21,013 nucleotides of DNA, from the IMG/VR virus record IMGVR_UViG_3300030520_000120, positions 1 to 21,013 of that record. The stretch is one strand, 5' to 3'. Below are positions 14,224 through 21,013 of the stretch, piece after piece; the stretch's first letter is position 1; every line of letters starts with the position of its first letter. The position numbers and the translations under genes were made by a program. Source of the DNA: a virus. The notes beneath the pieces are model-generated. The model saw only the letters and a list, made by a program, of their open reading frames with translations. It did no database searches and was not told the DNA's origin.

Positions 14224-14613
14224 ATGGTAAGAGTCATTTGCACGCATCGGCATGCGTCCGGTTCGATCAACGGTGTGCGCTTCGAGGCGCACACATTGGG
14301 TCGCATTTCGGAGGACATCTCAGAAAAGCAGGCCGAGGGTTTCCTGGCGATCCCCGGTTATGTGAGCGAGGATGGAATCCCCAATAAACAGGTCGAAGCG
14401 CCCCAGGAGCGGCATGCCGATATCGCCAACTTCATGTCGTCCTCGTTTGCCGACCAGCATCAGCAAATGCCGGCAACCCTGCAGGATGCATCGCCAGGCT
14501 GGGAGAAGAGGGAAGCGGATGCCGATGGCGGCGCCGGCCACGAAAAAAGCGCCTCTGCCGCCGGACCCGCCACTATGCCGAAAGCGATCAGCAAGCCGGT
14601 AACCAAAAAATAG
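14224..14613 (+). CDS. Small conserved-type phage protein after the capsid gene
   Basis: The protein has 129 residues. The ATG is preceded by AGAGGA about 8 bases upstream. The first ~50 residues (VRVICTHRHASG, then INGVRFE, then ISEKQAEGFLAIPGY) resemble short proteins found directly after capsid genes in other myophages; they probably form a compact head or neck accessory domain. The rest is low-complexity and hydrophilic, ending in a basic KAISKPVTKK tail. The gene stands alone between the terminator and the cargo gene, so it needs its own promoter or read-through. Function unknown. Confidence 0.72.
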   Translation: MVRVICTHRHASGSINGVRFEAHTLGRISEDISEKQAEGFLAIPGYVSEDGIPNKQVEAPQERHADIANFMSSSFADQHQQMPATLQDASPGWEKREADADGGAGHEKSASAAGPATMPKAISKPVTKK

Positions 14614-14710
14614 GAAGCTGCGCGCATTGACTTCGTGCGTGAATGTGTTGAAATGGGCGCGGGGGAATGTTTTATCAGAAATCTTTTTGATACATGACGA
14701 AAGGAATATT

Positions 14711-15352
14711 GTGAAGGCTTCTACTTTTAGCTTATCTTCCCCACTGCCCTCTCTGCGCCAATGGAAACGTTGGTCGTTGTCAAACCGAATAGCCTCGGTA
14801 GGTTTGTTATTGGCCTTGATTTTCGGTCTGTATTCAATCATTTACCCTTGGGCGAAGTCACCGCCGCCTGCCTCTCATATCGTGAAAGATATTCAGGGAA
14901 TTTGGTATGCGGATTACAGTTACCCGTCTACTGGAGGTACCACACGGGTGCGGGGAACAACAGAATATTTTGCGAATGGCAGTGATAATTTTGTTGGTCA
15001 AATGATTGTCTCCGCAGCAGTGCAGGCCAAGACGGTAGAAGTCGCGTATGACGTGAGCGCAACGAATGCTTGGGAGTCTACCGATAAGGATTTGGTCATC
15101 AAAGTGTTCGATTTCAAATCGGACCCGACTAGGTTGAAATTAGGCGACTTGTCTTACGACATTTCCCAATGGCCGTCTTCAGCCCGTGCGATTCTTCCAC
15201 GGATTGAGGATATCGTTCTCAAGGGGACATCGGAACACTTCACTATCGTTGACTTTGGACAAGACAAGATGCGTTTGCGTGCCAAAGATCCGCGCGGCAA
15301 TCCGTTTGAAATCGTCGCTACCCGTGTCTCCGGTCGCTTTGTTCGAAGTTAG
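14711..15352 (+). CDS. Membrane-anchored periplasmic protein, lysogenic-conversion candidate
   Basis: The protein has 213 residues. GTG 14711 has AAAGGA 6 bases upstream; the frame is open from 14627, but no good start is seen there. A basic N-terminus (RQWKRW) is followed by one hydrophobic helix (about 27-48, SVGLLLALIFGLYSII) and a ~160-residue domain that would be periplasmic. That domain begins IQGIWYADYS and alternates hydrophobic strands (GQMIVSAAV, VEVAYDVSA, DLVIKVFDF), suggesting a lipocalin-like or other beta-barrel fold. Its base composition is lower in GC than the capsid and connector genes around it, and it has no virion homologue I recognise. I infer a moron, possibly for superinfection exclusion. 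Specific function unknown. Confidence 0.62.
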   Translation: MKASTFSLSSPLPSLRQWKRWSLSNRIASVGLLLALIFGLYSIIYPWAKSPPPASHIVKDIQGIWYADYSYPSTGGTTRVRGTTEYFANGSDNFVGQMIVSAAVQAKTVEVAYDVSATNAWESTDKDLVIKVFDFKSDPTRLKLGDLSYDISQWPSSARAILPRIEDIVLKGTSEHFTIVDFGQDKMRLRAKDPRGNPFEIVATRVSGRFVRS

Positions 15353-15466
15353 CGTTTTGCATTGCCGGTACCCGCGTATCTGCAAAATGTGCGCGGGTCG
15401 TTGCTTGAAATAGGGGCGATCACGGCGCCGACGTGCGCAATAGCGCGTCTACATGCACATCAACAT

Positions 15467-15503
15467 CCGGCTGCACGAAAATAGTCCTTTTCGTCGCAGC
15501 CGG
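15467..15503 (+). promoter_or_regulatory. Strong 15-bp stem-loop upstream of the connector gene
   Basis: The left arm 15467-15481 (CCGGCTGCACGAAAA) pairs with 15488-15503 (TTTTCGTCGCAGCCGG), with one bulged base and a 6-base loop. No T tract follows, so it is not a simple terminator. It abuts the fifth copy of the recurrent motif; the last G of the stem is the first base of GTCGTGA. The rest of the 185-bp gap (15353-15537) holds only a weaker hairpin at 15370-15398. Confidence 0.75.
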
Positions 15504-15514
15504 TCGTGAGCTGA
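15503..15514 (+). promoter_or_regulatory. Recurrent motif GTCGTGA-N4-A, copy 5 (before connector)
   Basis: GTCGTGA at 15503-15509 with A at 15514, ending 28 bases before ATG 15538. Unlike the copies at 15-16 bases, this gene also has a good Shine-Dalgarno (GGAGGG at 15527-15532). Confidence 0.45.
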
Positions 15515-15537
15515 CAATCCGCCTACGGAGGGTGTGT

Positions 15538-16365
15538 ATGTCAGCCAGTGTGTTATTCCCCAATCAGAACGAAGCGGTCGCCAATCTGCAGGCATTGCTT
15601 GTGCTTGGTGTCGGCAAATACCTGAACGTCAACGTCCTGATGCCGGCGCAACTGTGGAGCAAGCTGCAAGCAGCGGAGGCGTCGGCACAGCGGCAATTAA
15701 AAGTGTTCTTCGGGCCGACTGAAATCATCCCGGAATGGACGCCGACGCTGCGGCAGACTATCGATGCCTTTGAAGCGGCCGGAACCCCTTACGCGTTCCA
15801 GTCGGCATTCGACTACGACCCCGATGCGTTTCGGGACAATCGCTGGTCGTTCATGCAATTGACCCATACGCCCGTGCAAGCGATCCGTTCGATCTGGTTC
15901 GACGTGCCGTCTCCGTTTTTGATGGGTTTTACGGTGCCGAACGAATGGATACGGCTCGATAGGAAATACGGGCAGTTGCGCTTGATCCCCATCACGTCGG
16001 TGGCATCGCCTCAGATGGCCTATGGCGTGCAGTTGCTGGGCGGGGGTCGCGCGTATCCACTGTCGATCCAGGTCAGCTATCTGGCCGGACTGACGAACGT
16101 CACCGGCGCGGTGGTCTCGTCGTTTGTCGATGCCTGGGACGACTTGCTCGATGTCGTCTACAAAATGGCGATGCTTAAAATCATGCAGGACGCGTTCCTG
16201 CCGTCGTCGAGCTCGATCTCGGCGGACGGTTTGGCGCAGTCGGCCAGCATGGTGATGGCTGATTTCCAGACGACGATCGACGCGATCTTGTTCGGGGCGA
16301 AAGGCTCTAACGGCGGCTTGTATGCGTCGATTCATGGCGCCAGCGGCGTGCTTGCCGTTCTATGA
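15538..16365 (+). CDS. Head-tail connector (adaptor-like) protein
   Basis: The protein has 275 residues. ATG 15538 follows GGAGGG; the upstream frame to 15433 is Ser/Thr/Cys-rich nonsense crossing the hairpin and is rejected. The protein is mainly beta-rich in the middle (FDYDPDAF, LMGFTVPNEWIRLDRKYGQLRLIPI) and helical at the C-terminus (WDDLLDVVYKMAMLKIMQ). It lies after the capsid and before the neck protein, the usual place of the adaptor ring that docks on the portal. The stop overlaps the start of the next gene (ATGATG/TGA), so the two are translationally coupled. The role is inferred from position and general composition, because no sharp motif defines it. Confidence 0.68.
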   Translation: MSASVLFPNQNEAVANLQALLVLGVGKYLNVNVLMPAQLWSKLQAAEASAQRQLKVFFGPTEIIPEWTPTLRQTIDAFEAAGTPYAFQSAFDYDPDAFRDNRWSFMQLTHTPVQAIRSIWFDVPSPFLMGFTVPNEWIRLDRKYGQLRLIPITSVASPQMAYGVQLLGGGRAYPLSIQVSYLAGLTNVTGAVVSSFVDAWDDLLDVVYKMAMLKIMQDAFLPSSSSISADGLAQSASMVMADFQTTIDAILFGAKGSNGGLYASIHGASGVLAVL

Positions 16366-17000
16366 TGCTGTCGCCCGATTCGTTTAATGCATTTTTAGCC
16401 GGGATCGGCCAGCAGTATGTCTGGCGCAAGTCGGCTGCGTGCCCGTGCATCGATTCGCACTCGGGTGCGGCAAAGCCGTCCTGCCCTCTCTGTATCGGCA
16501 AAGGCCGGCAGTGGCAGGCCGGGGTCGATGGGGTCGCCGGCATGTCGGGAGTAAAAACACAGCACGAGTGGGCGCAGTTTGGCGTCTATGAAAGCGGCGA
16601 CGTGGTGGTTACCATCGGCAGCGATCAGCCGATGTATGCGATGGGGCAGTTCGACCGGGTGACGGCGTTGAATGCGACTAATCAATTCTCGCTGGTGCAA
16701 ACGCACGGTTCGCCGGTCGAGCGGCTATTGATGACGGTGGCGTCGATTGACCGTGTTTTTTGGTTGACGTCGGATGGGACGGCTACCGTTGACGGCGGTA
16801 TTCCGGTGGTCGCGGCAAACGGCACGTTGTCATGGCCGAATGGCGGGGAGCCGCCGGCAGGCGCCAAATATACGATATCGGGCGCGAAGTTTCTGGATTA
16901 CTTTTGTTATGGGGATTTCCCGGCCAACCGCAACGCGCAGTCTGGATCGCCGCTTCCCAAGCGGGTGGTTTTGCGTGACTTCGACTTGTTTATGCGCTAA
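16362..17000 (+). CDS. Neck/head-completion protein with a Cys-rich zinc-like N-terminus
   Basis: The protein has 212 residues starting at ATG 16362, overlapping the connector stop. CPCIDSHSG (Cys at about 27 and 29) and SCPLCIGKG (about 41 and 44) form a C-x-C...C-x2-C set followed by Gly, as in small zinc knuckles. This pattern recurs in phage neck proteins encoded between connector and tail completion genes. The remainder is beta-rich (VGIGSD-like turns, QFDRVTALNATNQFSLVQ), ending in a compact RVVLRDFDLFMR. It probably closes the head after packaging and joins the tail. It is followed by the AT-rich cargo gene rather than directly by the tail completion gene. Confidence 0.7.
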   Translation: MMLSPDSFNAFLAGIGQQYVWRKSAACPCIDSHSGAAKPSCPLCIGKGRQWQAGVDGVAGMSGVKTQHEWAQFGVYESGDVVVTIGSDQPMYAMGQFDRVTALNATNQFSLVQTHGSPVERLLMTVASIDRVFWLTSDGTATVDGGIPVVAANGTLSWPNGGEPPAGAKYTISGAKFLDYFCYGDFPANRNAQSGSPLPKRVVLRDFDLFMR

Positions 17001-17012
17001 TGTTTGAATTAA

Positions 17013-17025
17013 CAATTCTGAATTG
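17013..17025. promoter_or_regulatory. Palindrome CAATTC-T-GAATTG before the cargo gene
   Basis: A perfect 6+1+6 dyad in an AT-rich 36-bp gap, just before GAGGGA and the ATG at 17037. It could be an operator for the cargo gene, or it may reflect low-complexity AT sequence. Confidence 0.3.
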
Positions 17026-17036
17026 AGGGAACTTCC

Positions 17037-17786
17037 ATGTCAAAAGCAATCTACTCGGACGATGAACGAAGAGTAATTAAACAGACAGTCGAAGAACTAG
17101 GCAACAAAAAGATGAAAGAAGGTTGCCATGGTTTTAGAGACTACTCAGACAAAACCATTCGTGAGGCAGCAAGACTGCAACTTAACAAGCCAAAAAGTGA
17201 GAACAATGCTGCGATCTCCGTTATTGGCGTCGTGCTTGGGGCGAACAGAAATTGGGAAAAAGTGGTTCGCCCTAATCTGGATTCCCTCAAGGACTCTCAA
17301 AAATACGGAAGCATGACGTTTGAGCAACTCGAAGGACTATTGATTGCCATAAACTTTGAGGGCTTCAAAGAAGTTTGGGGCCACAGAGACGAAAAGAAAT
17401 ACAATACTCTGAAAGAGTTAGTTGCGGCCATTCGCGATTTTGCACAATTGCATCCGGGGTTAAGCGATTTCGATCTGATGTCACAATGGGCCAGAAATGC
17501 AAAATTGGAGAATCGAAGAACCGATATACTGGGCTCCATTCGGAATGTTGGAATCGCAACATTTCAGCATCTTCGACTTACATTCGGAGTGGACACGGTT
17601 AAGCCGGATCAGCGTGTAATGGAAGTTTTGCAACTTGAATTTGGTAAAAAACTTTCCCCTTCAAAAGCGATATTAGAGGTCGAAGAAATTGCTCGCATTG
17701 CGGGTCAAAGCGTAGCTATGATCGATCAGATTTTTGTCAAGTATGGATCGGGTTACCTAAAAAAGAACTCATCTTGCGAAGATTGA
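17037..17786 (+). CDS. HhH-GPD DNA-glycosylase-like protein (cargo gene)
   Basis: The protein has 249 residues. GAGGGAA precedes the ATG. It is clearly more AT-rich than its neighbours, with codons unlike theirs. The C-terminal half has the helix-hairpin-helix plus Asp layout of the HhH-GPD superfamily: IRNVGIATFQHL (N170-V-G172) followed by FGVDTVKPDQRVMEVL with the probable catalytic Asp191. The position of the lyase Lys in endonuclease III is Ala174 here, so a monofunctional (AlkA/MutY-like) base excision enzyme is predicted, if active. No Fe-S Cys cluster follows. The N-terminal ~120 residues are helical and not recognised. It is inserted between two neck genes and convergent with the next gene. 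A defence or modified-base role is inferred only. It could also be a non-catalytic HhH DNA-binding protein. Confidence 0.55.
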   Translation: MSKAIYSDDERRVIKQTVEELGNKKMKEGCHGFRDYSDKTIREAARLQLNKPKSENNAAISVIGVVLGANRNWEKVVRPNLDSLKDSQKYGSMTFEQLEGLLIAINFEGFKEVWGHRDEKKYNTLKELVAAIRDFAQLHPGLSDFDLMSQWARNAKLENRRTDILGSIRNVGIATFQHLRLTFGVDTVKPDQRVMEVLQLEFGKKLSPSKAILEVEEIARIAGQSVAMIDQIFVKYGSGYLKKNSSCED

Positions 17787-17826
17787 TGTGGATTCAGCTT
17801 CTACGAACATTTCATTTCTCCGGACA

Positions 17827-18669
17827 TTAGATCGGTGGCCGCCTAAACACCTCCGCCAGCACAGCGTCAGCCTGCGGTTGCAGTTGATCGGCCACCTTCT
17901 TGGCCAGGAACAACCCAGGTTTGGCTGGCACCACCCAGCCGGTCGACCCTTCCATCATGATCCTGAAGGTCAGATAATTTGATCCGCCGGTCGATTCCTT
18001 CATCCGCACCATGCCTGCGTATTTCTTTTGATCGGCCTTCGATTGCCCGCTCAACATCTGTGGCGTCAGACGATCTCCCCATGCGGTTTGGCTCTTGTTG
18101 ACCATATAGGTCTTGCCGGTTTTATGGTTGGAAAGGTAGTGCGTTTGTTTCGCGGCCACCTGCATTCCTGACTTGGGCGACAGGAGCGTAATTTCCCCGG
18201 ACGGTCGGGTACCGGAACCCGTCACGCTGCTATGCGACAGTTTCAGCGCCAGCTTGCCGACCGCAGGCGGCATCGACGGCGCGTGTGCGTCATTGCCCGG
18301 CGTGTTGTGGCGGATCGGAATCACCAGAAACCGTCGCCCGTCTTTCGTTCTCCGCACCTTGCTGCTGGTGTCGAGCATCTTCTTCAAATCGCGCGCCGGC
18401 CTGCCAGTTTCGATTTCATCGGCGTATTGGTAATCGCTGCTAACCACCGCCGAGAACGGCCCGGTCATGTCGACCTTGATCGAGGCCATGTAGGGTGTTT
18501 TCTCGCCGGTCCATAGCCGGGCGTCGTACACGGCCCGCTGCCAGTTGGCCTGCGCCCGATAGGCGATCGCCTCTACCGCCTGCGTGATCTTCGGCAGCAT
18601 CGCGCCGTTGACGATCTGTTTTACCTCCAGCGCGTTCGGGATGTCGATCGTAAATGTGTATTGCGCCAT
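17827..18669 (-). CDS. Tail completion protein, HK97 gp10-like, on the opposite strand
   Basis: The protein has 280 residues. The minus-strand ATG 18669 has AAGGAGG 6 bases upstream, the best ribosome binding site in the window. The first ~100 residues carry the gp10-like layout: a helix with AIAYRAQANWQRAVYDARLWTG, then YMASIKV, then SSDYQYADEIETGRPARDLKKML. The middle is basic and loop-rich, and the C-terminus returns to a strand and a helix (STGWVVPAKPGLFLAKKVADQL). Such proteins complete the tail end that meets the head. All other virion genes here run rightward, so the opposite orientation is odd. The gene converges with the glycosylase-like gene and diverges from the tail-terminator-like gene, over a 65-bp region holding motif copy 6. 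Confidence 0.78.
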   Translation of the reverse strand: MAQYTFTIDIPNALEVKQIVNGAMLPKITQAVEAIAYRAQANWQRAVYDARLWTGEKTPYMASIKVDMTGPFSAVVSSDYQYADEIETGRPARDLKKMLDTSSKVRRTKDGRRFLVIPIRHNTPGNDAHAPSMPPAVGKLALKLSHSSVTGSGTRPSGEITLLSPKSGMQVAAKQTHYLSNHKTGKTYMVNKSQTAWGDRLTPQMLSGQSKADQKKYAGMVRMKESTGGSNYLTFRIMMEGSTGWVVPAKPGLFLAKKVADQLQPQADAVLAEVFRRPPI

Positions 18670-18696
18670 TTCTTGCCTCCTTGCCCGGATCGTAAT

Positions 18697-18719
18697 GTCA
18701 CGTTTGCCTCGGTCGTGAC
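18697..18719. promoter_or_regulatory. Inverted repeat GTCACG...CGTGAC in the divergent intergenic region
   Basis: GTCACG (18697-18702) and CGTGAC (18714-18719) are separated by 11 bases. They lie between the leftward tail completion gene and the rightward tail-terminator-like gene. The right arm is part of motif copy 6, so one protein might control both directions. Confidence 0.4.
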
Positions 18720-18723
18720 GCCA
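18712..18723 (+). promoter_or_regulatory. Recurrent motif GTCGTGA-N4-A, copy 6
   Basis: GTCGTGA (18712-18718) ends 16 bases before ATG 18735, which has no Shine-Dalgarno. The 13-mer GGTCGTGACGCCA is identical to copy 4 before the protease gene. Confidence 0.5.
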
Positions 18724-18734
18724 GCATAGCGGTC

Positions 18735-19571
18735 ATGATCTCCAATATTCTGCCTGCCGCCGTTGGGAATGCGATCAAGATTTTTCTTGCGCCGCCGGCC
18801 TCGGCCGTCAGTTGGATTCTGCTGCGCAATCTGTCGGGTGCGTTCGCCGGTCAAAACGATCCGAGCGCCGCATTGATTTTCAGCGGCAATGGCGAGACCT
18901 ATTTTCTCGACGCATTCGGCCTCGTCAACGGCACGCGGTACTACTACGGCGTGTTCTATTTCGACGGCGGCGCCTGGACGCCGGGTAACGTCGCGTCCGC
19001 CACGCCCAATGTCAGCTACACCGATCAATCGGTCGACGTTTTAAGCGTCGTGCGCGACCGCCTCGACGTCGGCCTGCAAAATGAAATCACCCTCGGCACC
19101 CTAACGCCTGCTTGCGGCGTGATCGCCGTGCTAAATGCGCCGCCGGTATTTGAAGAGACCAACTGGCCGGTGGTCACCGTGCATGTGACTACCGACGCCA
19201 GCGGCGACCGTGCCATCGGGGAAGTGCTGTTTCCCGATGCCTTCGATCCTGTCACCGGCTTGTGGAGCGAATCGCAGGGCTGGCTCGCACGCGTGCAACT
19301 GACCATCGTCGCCTGGAGCAAGAACCCGGACGAGCGGATCGCGCTGCGCAAAGCCTTGCGCAAGATCGTCATCGGCAACCTGGAAGTGTTCGACAGCGTC
19401 GGGATGCTCAACATTGATTTTTCTCAGCAAGACGTCGACGAACTCGCCGCCTATCCGGCGCCGGTCTACCAGTCGATCTGCACCTTCTCCTGCGAAGCCC
19501 CTGCCGGTGTGGCCGACATGACTGGCCAGTTCACTGACGCCCCACAAACCACCATCACCCCCGTTTTTTAA
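18735..19571 (+). CDS. Tail-terminator-like protein with an N-terminal fibronectin-like domain
   Basis: The protein has 278 residues from ATG 18735. Residues ~10-95 look like a fibronectin type III or similar beta-sandwich: AVSWILLRNLSGAFAGQND, then ALIFSGNGETYFLDAF, then LVNGTRYYYGVFYFDGGAW. After a linker, about 100-278 (DVLSVVRDRLDVGL, WPVVTVHVTTDASGDRAIGE, RALRKALRKIVIGN-like helices) has the length and order of phage tail-terminator proteins, which cap the tail tube and set the joining surface. It sits two genes before the sheath, the usual place. The assignment to terminator is moderate; the sandwich domain is clearer. Regulation may involve the motif 16 bases upstream. Confidence 0.65.
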   Translation: MISNILPAAVGNAIKIFLAPPASAVSWILLRNLSGAFAGQNDPSAALIFSGNGETYFLDAFGLVNGTRYYYGVFYFDGGAWTPGNVASATPNVSYTDQSVDVLSVVRDRLDVGLQNEITLGTLTPACGVIAVLNAPPVFEETNWPVVTVHVTTDASGDRAIGEVLFPDAFDPVTGLWSESQGWLARVQLTIVAWSKNPDERIALRKALRKIVIGNLEVFDSVGMLNIDFSQQDVDELAAYPAPVYQSICTFSCEAPAGVADMTGQFTDAPQTTITPVF

Positions 19572-19580
19572 AGGAATCCC

Positions 19581-19859
19581 GTGCCTGAAGCAACACAGCA
19601 AGTCGCGCCGTTTACCGGAACGCCGGCCAATAAGTCAGCAGCTGCCGCAGCGGCGACACAGAGTCCATCCACCACCCCATCCGAACACGCCATCACGCTG
19701 GTGCAGTTCGGCATCGAATTCTCCAAGAGCGAGAAACGGGTCGAGCTGTTGAACGCCTTCCTCTTTTTGGAAAGCCAAGCCGGTAACGTCAAGGATACCA
19801 AATCGAACTACTTAGCCCGGTTTGCCGCATTCGTCCATCAACCCGTGAATAAAGGGTAA
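19581..19859 (+). CDS. Small protein before the tail sheath
   Basis: The protein has 92 residues, starting at GTG 19581, with AAAGGAAT about 5 bases before. The first ~35 residues are Ala/Thr/Pro-rich and disordered; the remainder is helical (HAITLVQFGIEF, RVELLNAFLFLESQAG, NYLARFAAFVHQ). It begins 9 bases after the previous stop and ends two bases before the sheath start, so the three genes are one unit. I do not recognise a family. A short tail accessory or assembly factor is plausible from position. Confidence 0.65.
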   Translation: MPEATQQVAPFTGTPANKSAAAAAATQSPSTTPSEHAITLVQFGIEFSKSEKRVELLNAFLFLESQAGNVKDTKSNYLARFAAFVHQPVNKG

Positions 19860-19861
19860 CG

Positions 19862-21013
19862 ATGGCAGCAGGCTATTTCTTTAACGGTCGGCTCTGGATT
19901 TCACCGGCCACCATGTCGGCGGTCAACGACGACGCGATGAATCCACAAAGCCTGTCTGTTGGCAATGTGGCTGCCTATATCGGCGAGTCGGTTGGCGGCG
20001 CACCGAATACCCCGTTGGTGTTCGGCAGCCCCGCACAGGCGCAAGCGACCTTGATCAGCGGCGAATTGCTGCAAGCGGTCTTGACCGCGTTCAATCCCAG
20101 CGACGAGACCGGCGGGCCGGCGGAAGTGGTGGCGATCCGCGTCAATCCAGCTATCCAGGCATTCTTGAATTTGAAGGATGCGACCGGCAACCCCAGCATT
20201 AATCTTGCCTCGGCGGACTACGGGCAATACACCGACCAGATCAATGTCTCGGTGTCGGCCGGCTCCACCCAGGGCGTGCATGTGACGACGCAGCTCGGAA
20301 ACGCCGTCTACTCGCAAGACAACCTGTACGCCGCGCCGTTGACGGTGCAGTACACGGGCGCGAACCCGAGCGCCACGATGACGATCAACGACACGACCGT
20401 CACCTTGGATTCCCCGGCGGGTACACCAGTTGCCACGATCAATCTGGCGACATTCCCGACGATAGGGCAACTGGTCGACAACATCAATGCCAACGTCAAT
20501 TTCGCGGCATCGGTCACCGGCGGCTTTACTAATGCTCCGTCATTAAATGGCCTGGATGCGCTTACTGCGCAAGACATCAAGACCGCCCCCTATTCGGCGA
20601 CAGCCACCCTGCAGGCGGTGATCAATTGGATCAATGGCCCGGCGCAATCGCTGGTGGTCGCCACGCGCGCTCCGAACGCTGGCCTGCCGCCCGCACCGAT
20701 CCCGTTGACGTACCTGACTGGCGGCTCGGACGGGCAAACCACCAACGCCAACTGGAGCGACGCGCTTACGACTTTGCAAACCGTTGCGGTCAACTGGATT
20801 ACCCCGGTGGTCTCGGATCTCGGCGTCATTGCGATGACCGATGCCCATGTGCAATACATGTCGACCATTGGCAGGAAAGAGAGGCGGTCGATTTGCGGCA
20901 TGGCAATCGGCACGACCGATGCGGCGGCGATTGCGGCCGCCCTGGGGATCAACAGCGACCGCACTTCATTGATCCATATTGGCTATTACGGCTATGACCT
21001 GACTGGGCAATTG
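19862..21013 (+). CDS. Contractile tail sheath protein (3' end beyond window)
   Basis: 384 codons are visible and the frame is open at the right edge. ATG 19862 follows the previous stop by two bases. The N-terminus SVGNVAAYIGESVGGAPNTPLVFGSPAQAQATLISGE-like region, in which a strand and helix set the bounds of the first sheath domain, is followed by a beta-rich insertion (about 100-230). Then come LTYLTGGSDGQTTNANWSDALTTL and VNWITPVVSDLGVIAMTDAHVQYM, typical of sheath domains of R-type and myophage tails (gpFI/gp18 relatives). It polymerises around the tube and contracts on infection. This gene is the evidence for a myovirus-type tail. The tube gene is expected next, outside the window. Confidence 0.88.
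   Translation, partial: MAAGYFFNGRLWISPATMSAVNDDAMNPQSLSVGNVAAYIGESVGGAPNTPLVFGSPAQAQATLISGELLQAVLTAFNPSDETGGPAEVVAIRVNPAIQAFLNLKDATGNPSINLASADYGQYTDQINVSVSAGSTQGVHVTTQLGNAVYSQDNLYAAPLTVQYTGANPSATMTINDTTVTLDSPAGTPVATINLATFPTIGQLVDNINANVNFAASVTGGFTNAPSLNGLDALTAQDIKTAPYSATATLQAVINWINGPAQSLVVATRAPNAGLPPAPIPLTYLTGGSDGQTTNANWSDALTTLQTVAVNWITPVVSDLGVIAMTDAHVQYMSTIGRKERRSICGMAIGTTDAAAIAAALGINSDRTSLIHIGYYGYDLTGQL

Noticed and set aside
14641-14676. Sigma-70 promoter TTGAAA-N17-TTTATC for the membrane cargo gene
   Set aside because: The -35 is fair but the -10 matches the consensus at only three of six positions; too weak to annotate.
15370-15398. Hairpin ACCCGCG...CGCGGGT as a terminator after the membrane cargo gene
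   Set aside because: The 7-bp stem has a 15-base loop and no T tract, so termination is not supported.
1-21013. tRNA, rRNA or CRISPR array
   Set aside because: No cloverleaf-like or repeat-spacer structure was noticed on either strand; direct repeats found are short and inside genes.

Overview
The window is most of the head and neck gene cluster, and the start of the tail cluster, of a contractile-tailed (myovirus-type) prophage or phage. The host is probably a high-GC betaproteobacterium of the Burkholderiales/Oxalobacteraceae kind. This is inferred from GC-rich codon use in the phage genes, from the XRE-like regulator, and from the general look of the head proteins; no host marker gene is present. 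No tRNA, rRNA, CRISPR array, integrase or terminase is visible.

Layout. Bases 1-756 hold the 3' end of a Gly/Ala-rich, Rhs/polymorphic-toxin-like gene and a three-helix membrane protein that looks like its immunity partner. From 909 the rightward virion genes begin: portal, a small SH3-like/barrel protein, and a Mu gpF-like head morphogenesis protein. The series is then interrupted at 4317-5963 by a leftward cluster of five small genes: an XRE-like regulator with its own promoter, two Cys-rich putative zinc proteins, an unknown protein, and an IS3-OrfA-like HTH protein with no transposase partner. Rightward genes resume with a 1518-residue Snf2-type helicase, a small protein, the capsid maturation protease, a scaffold, the major capsid protein, a strong terminator (14166-14191) and a small post-capsid protein.

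The neck/tail part has a membrane-anchored cargo gene (14711-15352), a head-tail connector, a Cys-rich neck protein, an AT-rich HhH-GPD DNA-glycosylase-like cargo gene (17037-17786), an HK97-gp10-like tail completion gene on the opposite strand (17827-18669), a tail-terminator-like gene, a small protein, and the first 384 codons of the tail sheath, which runs off the right edge. The sheath is what identifies the contractile tail.

Three signals stand out beyond the gene list. First, the 7-mer GTCGTGA, always followed 4 bases later by A, occurs by eye six times. All six copies are on the + strand and all lie 15-35 bases before a gene start; the four at 15-16 bases serve genes without a normal Shine-Dalgarno. 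Second, the capsid protease and the major capsid protein share a 26-27 residue segment that begins with Lys-Ser-Leu. Third, the scaffold between them carries seven Lys-Ser-Leu/Phe tripeptides. Together the last two suggest a common HK97-style K|S maturation cleavage signature. Cargo genes (toxin/immunity, membrane protein, DNA glycosylase) sit in AT-richer patches between the conserved structural genes, as morons do.
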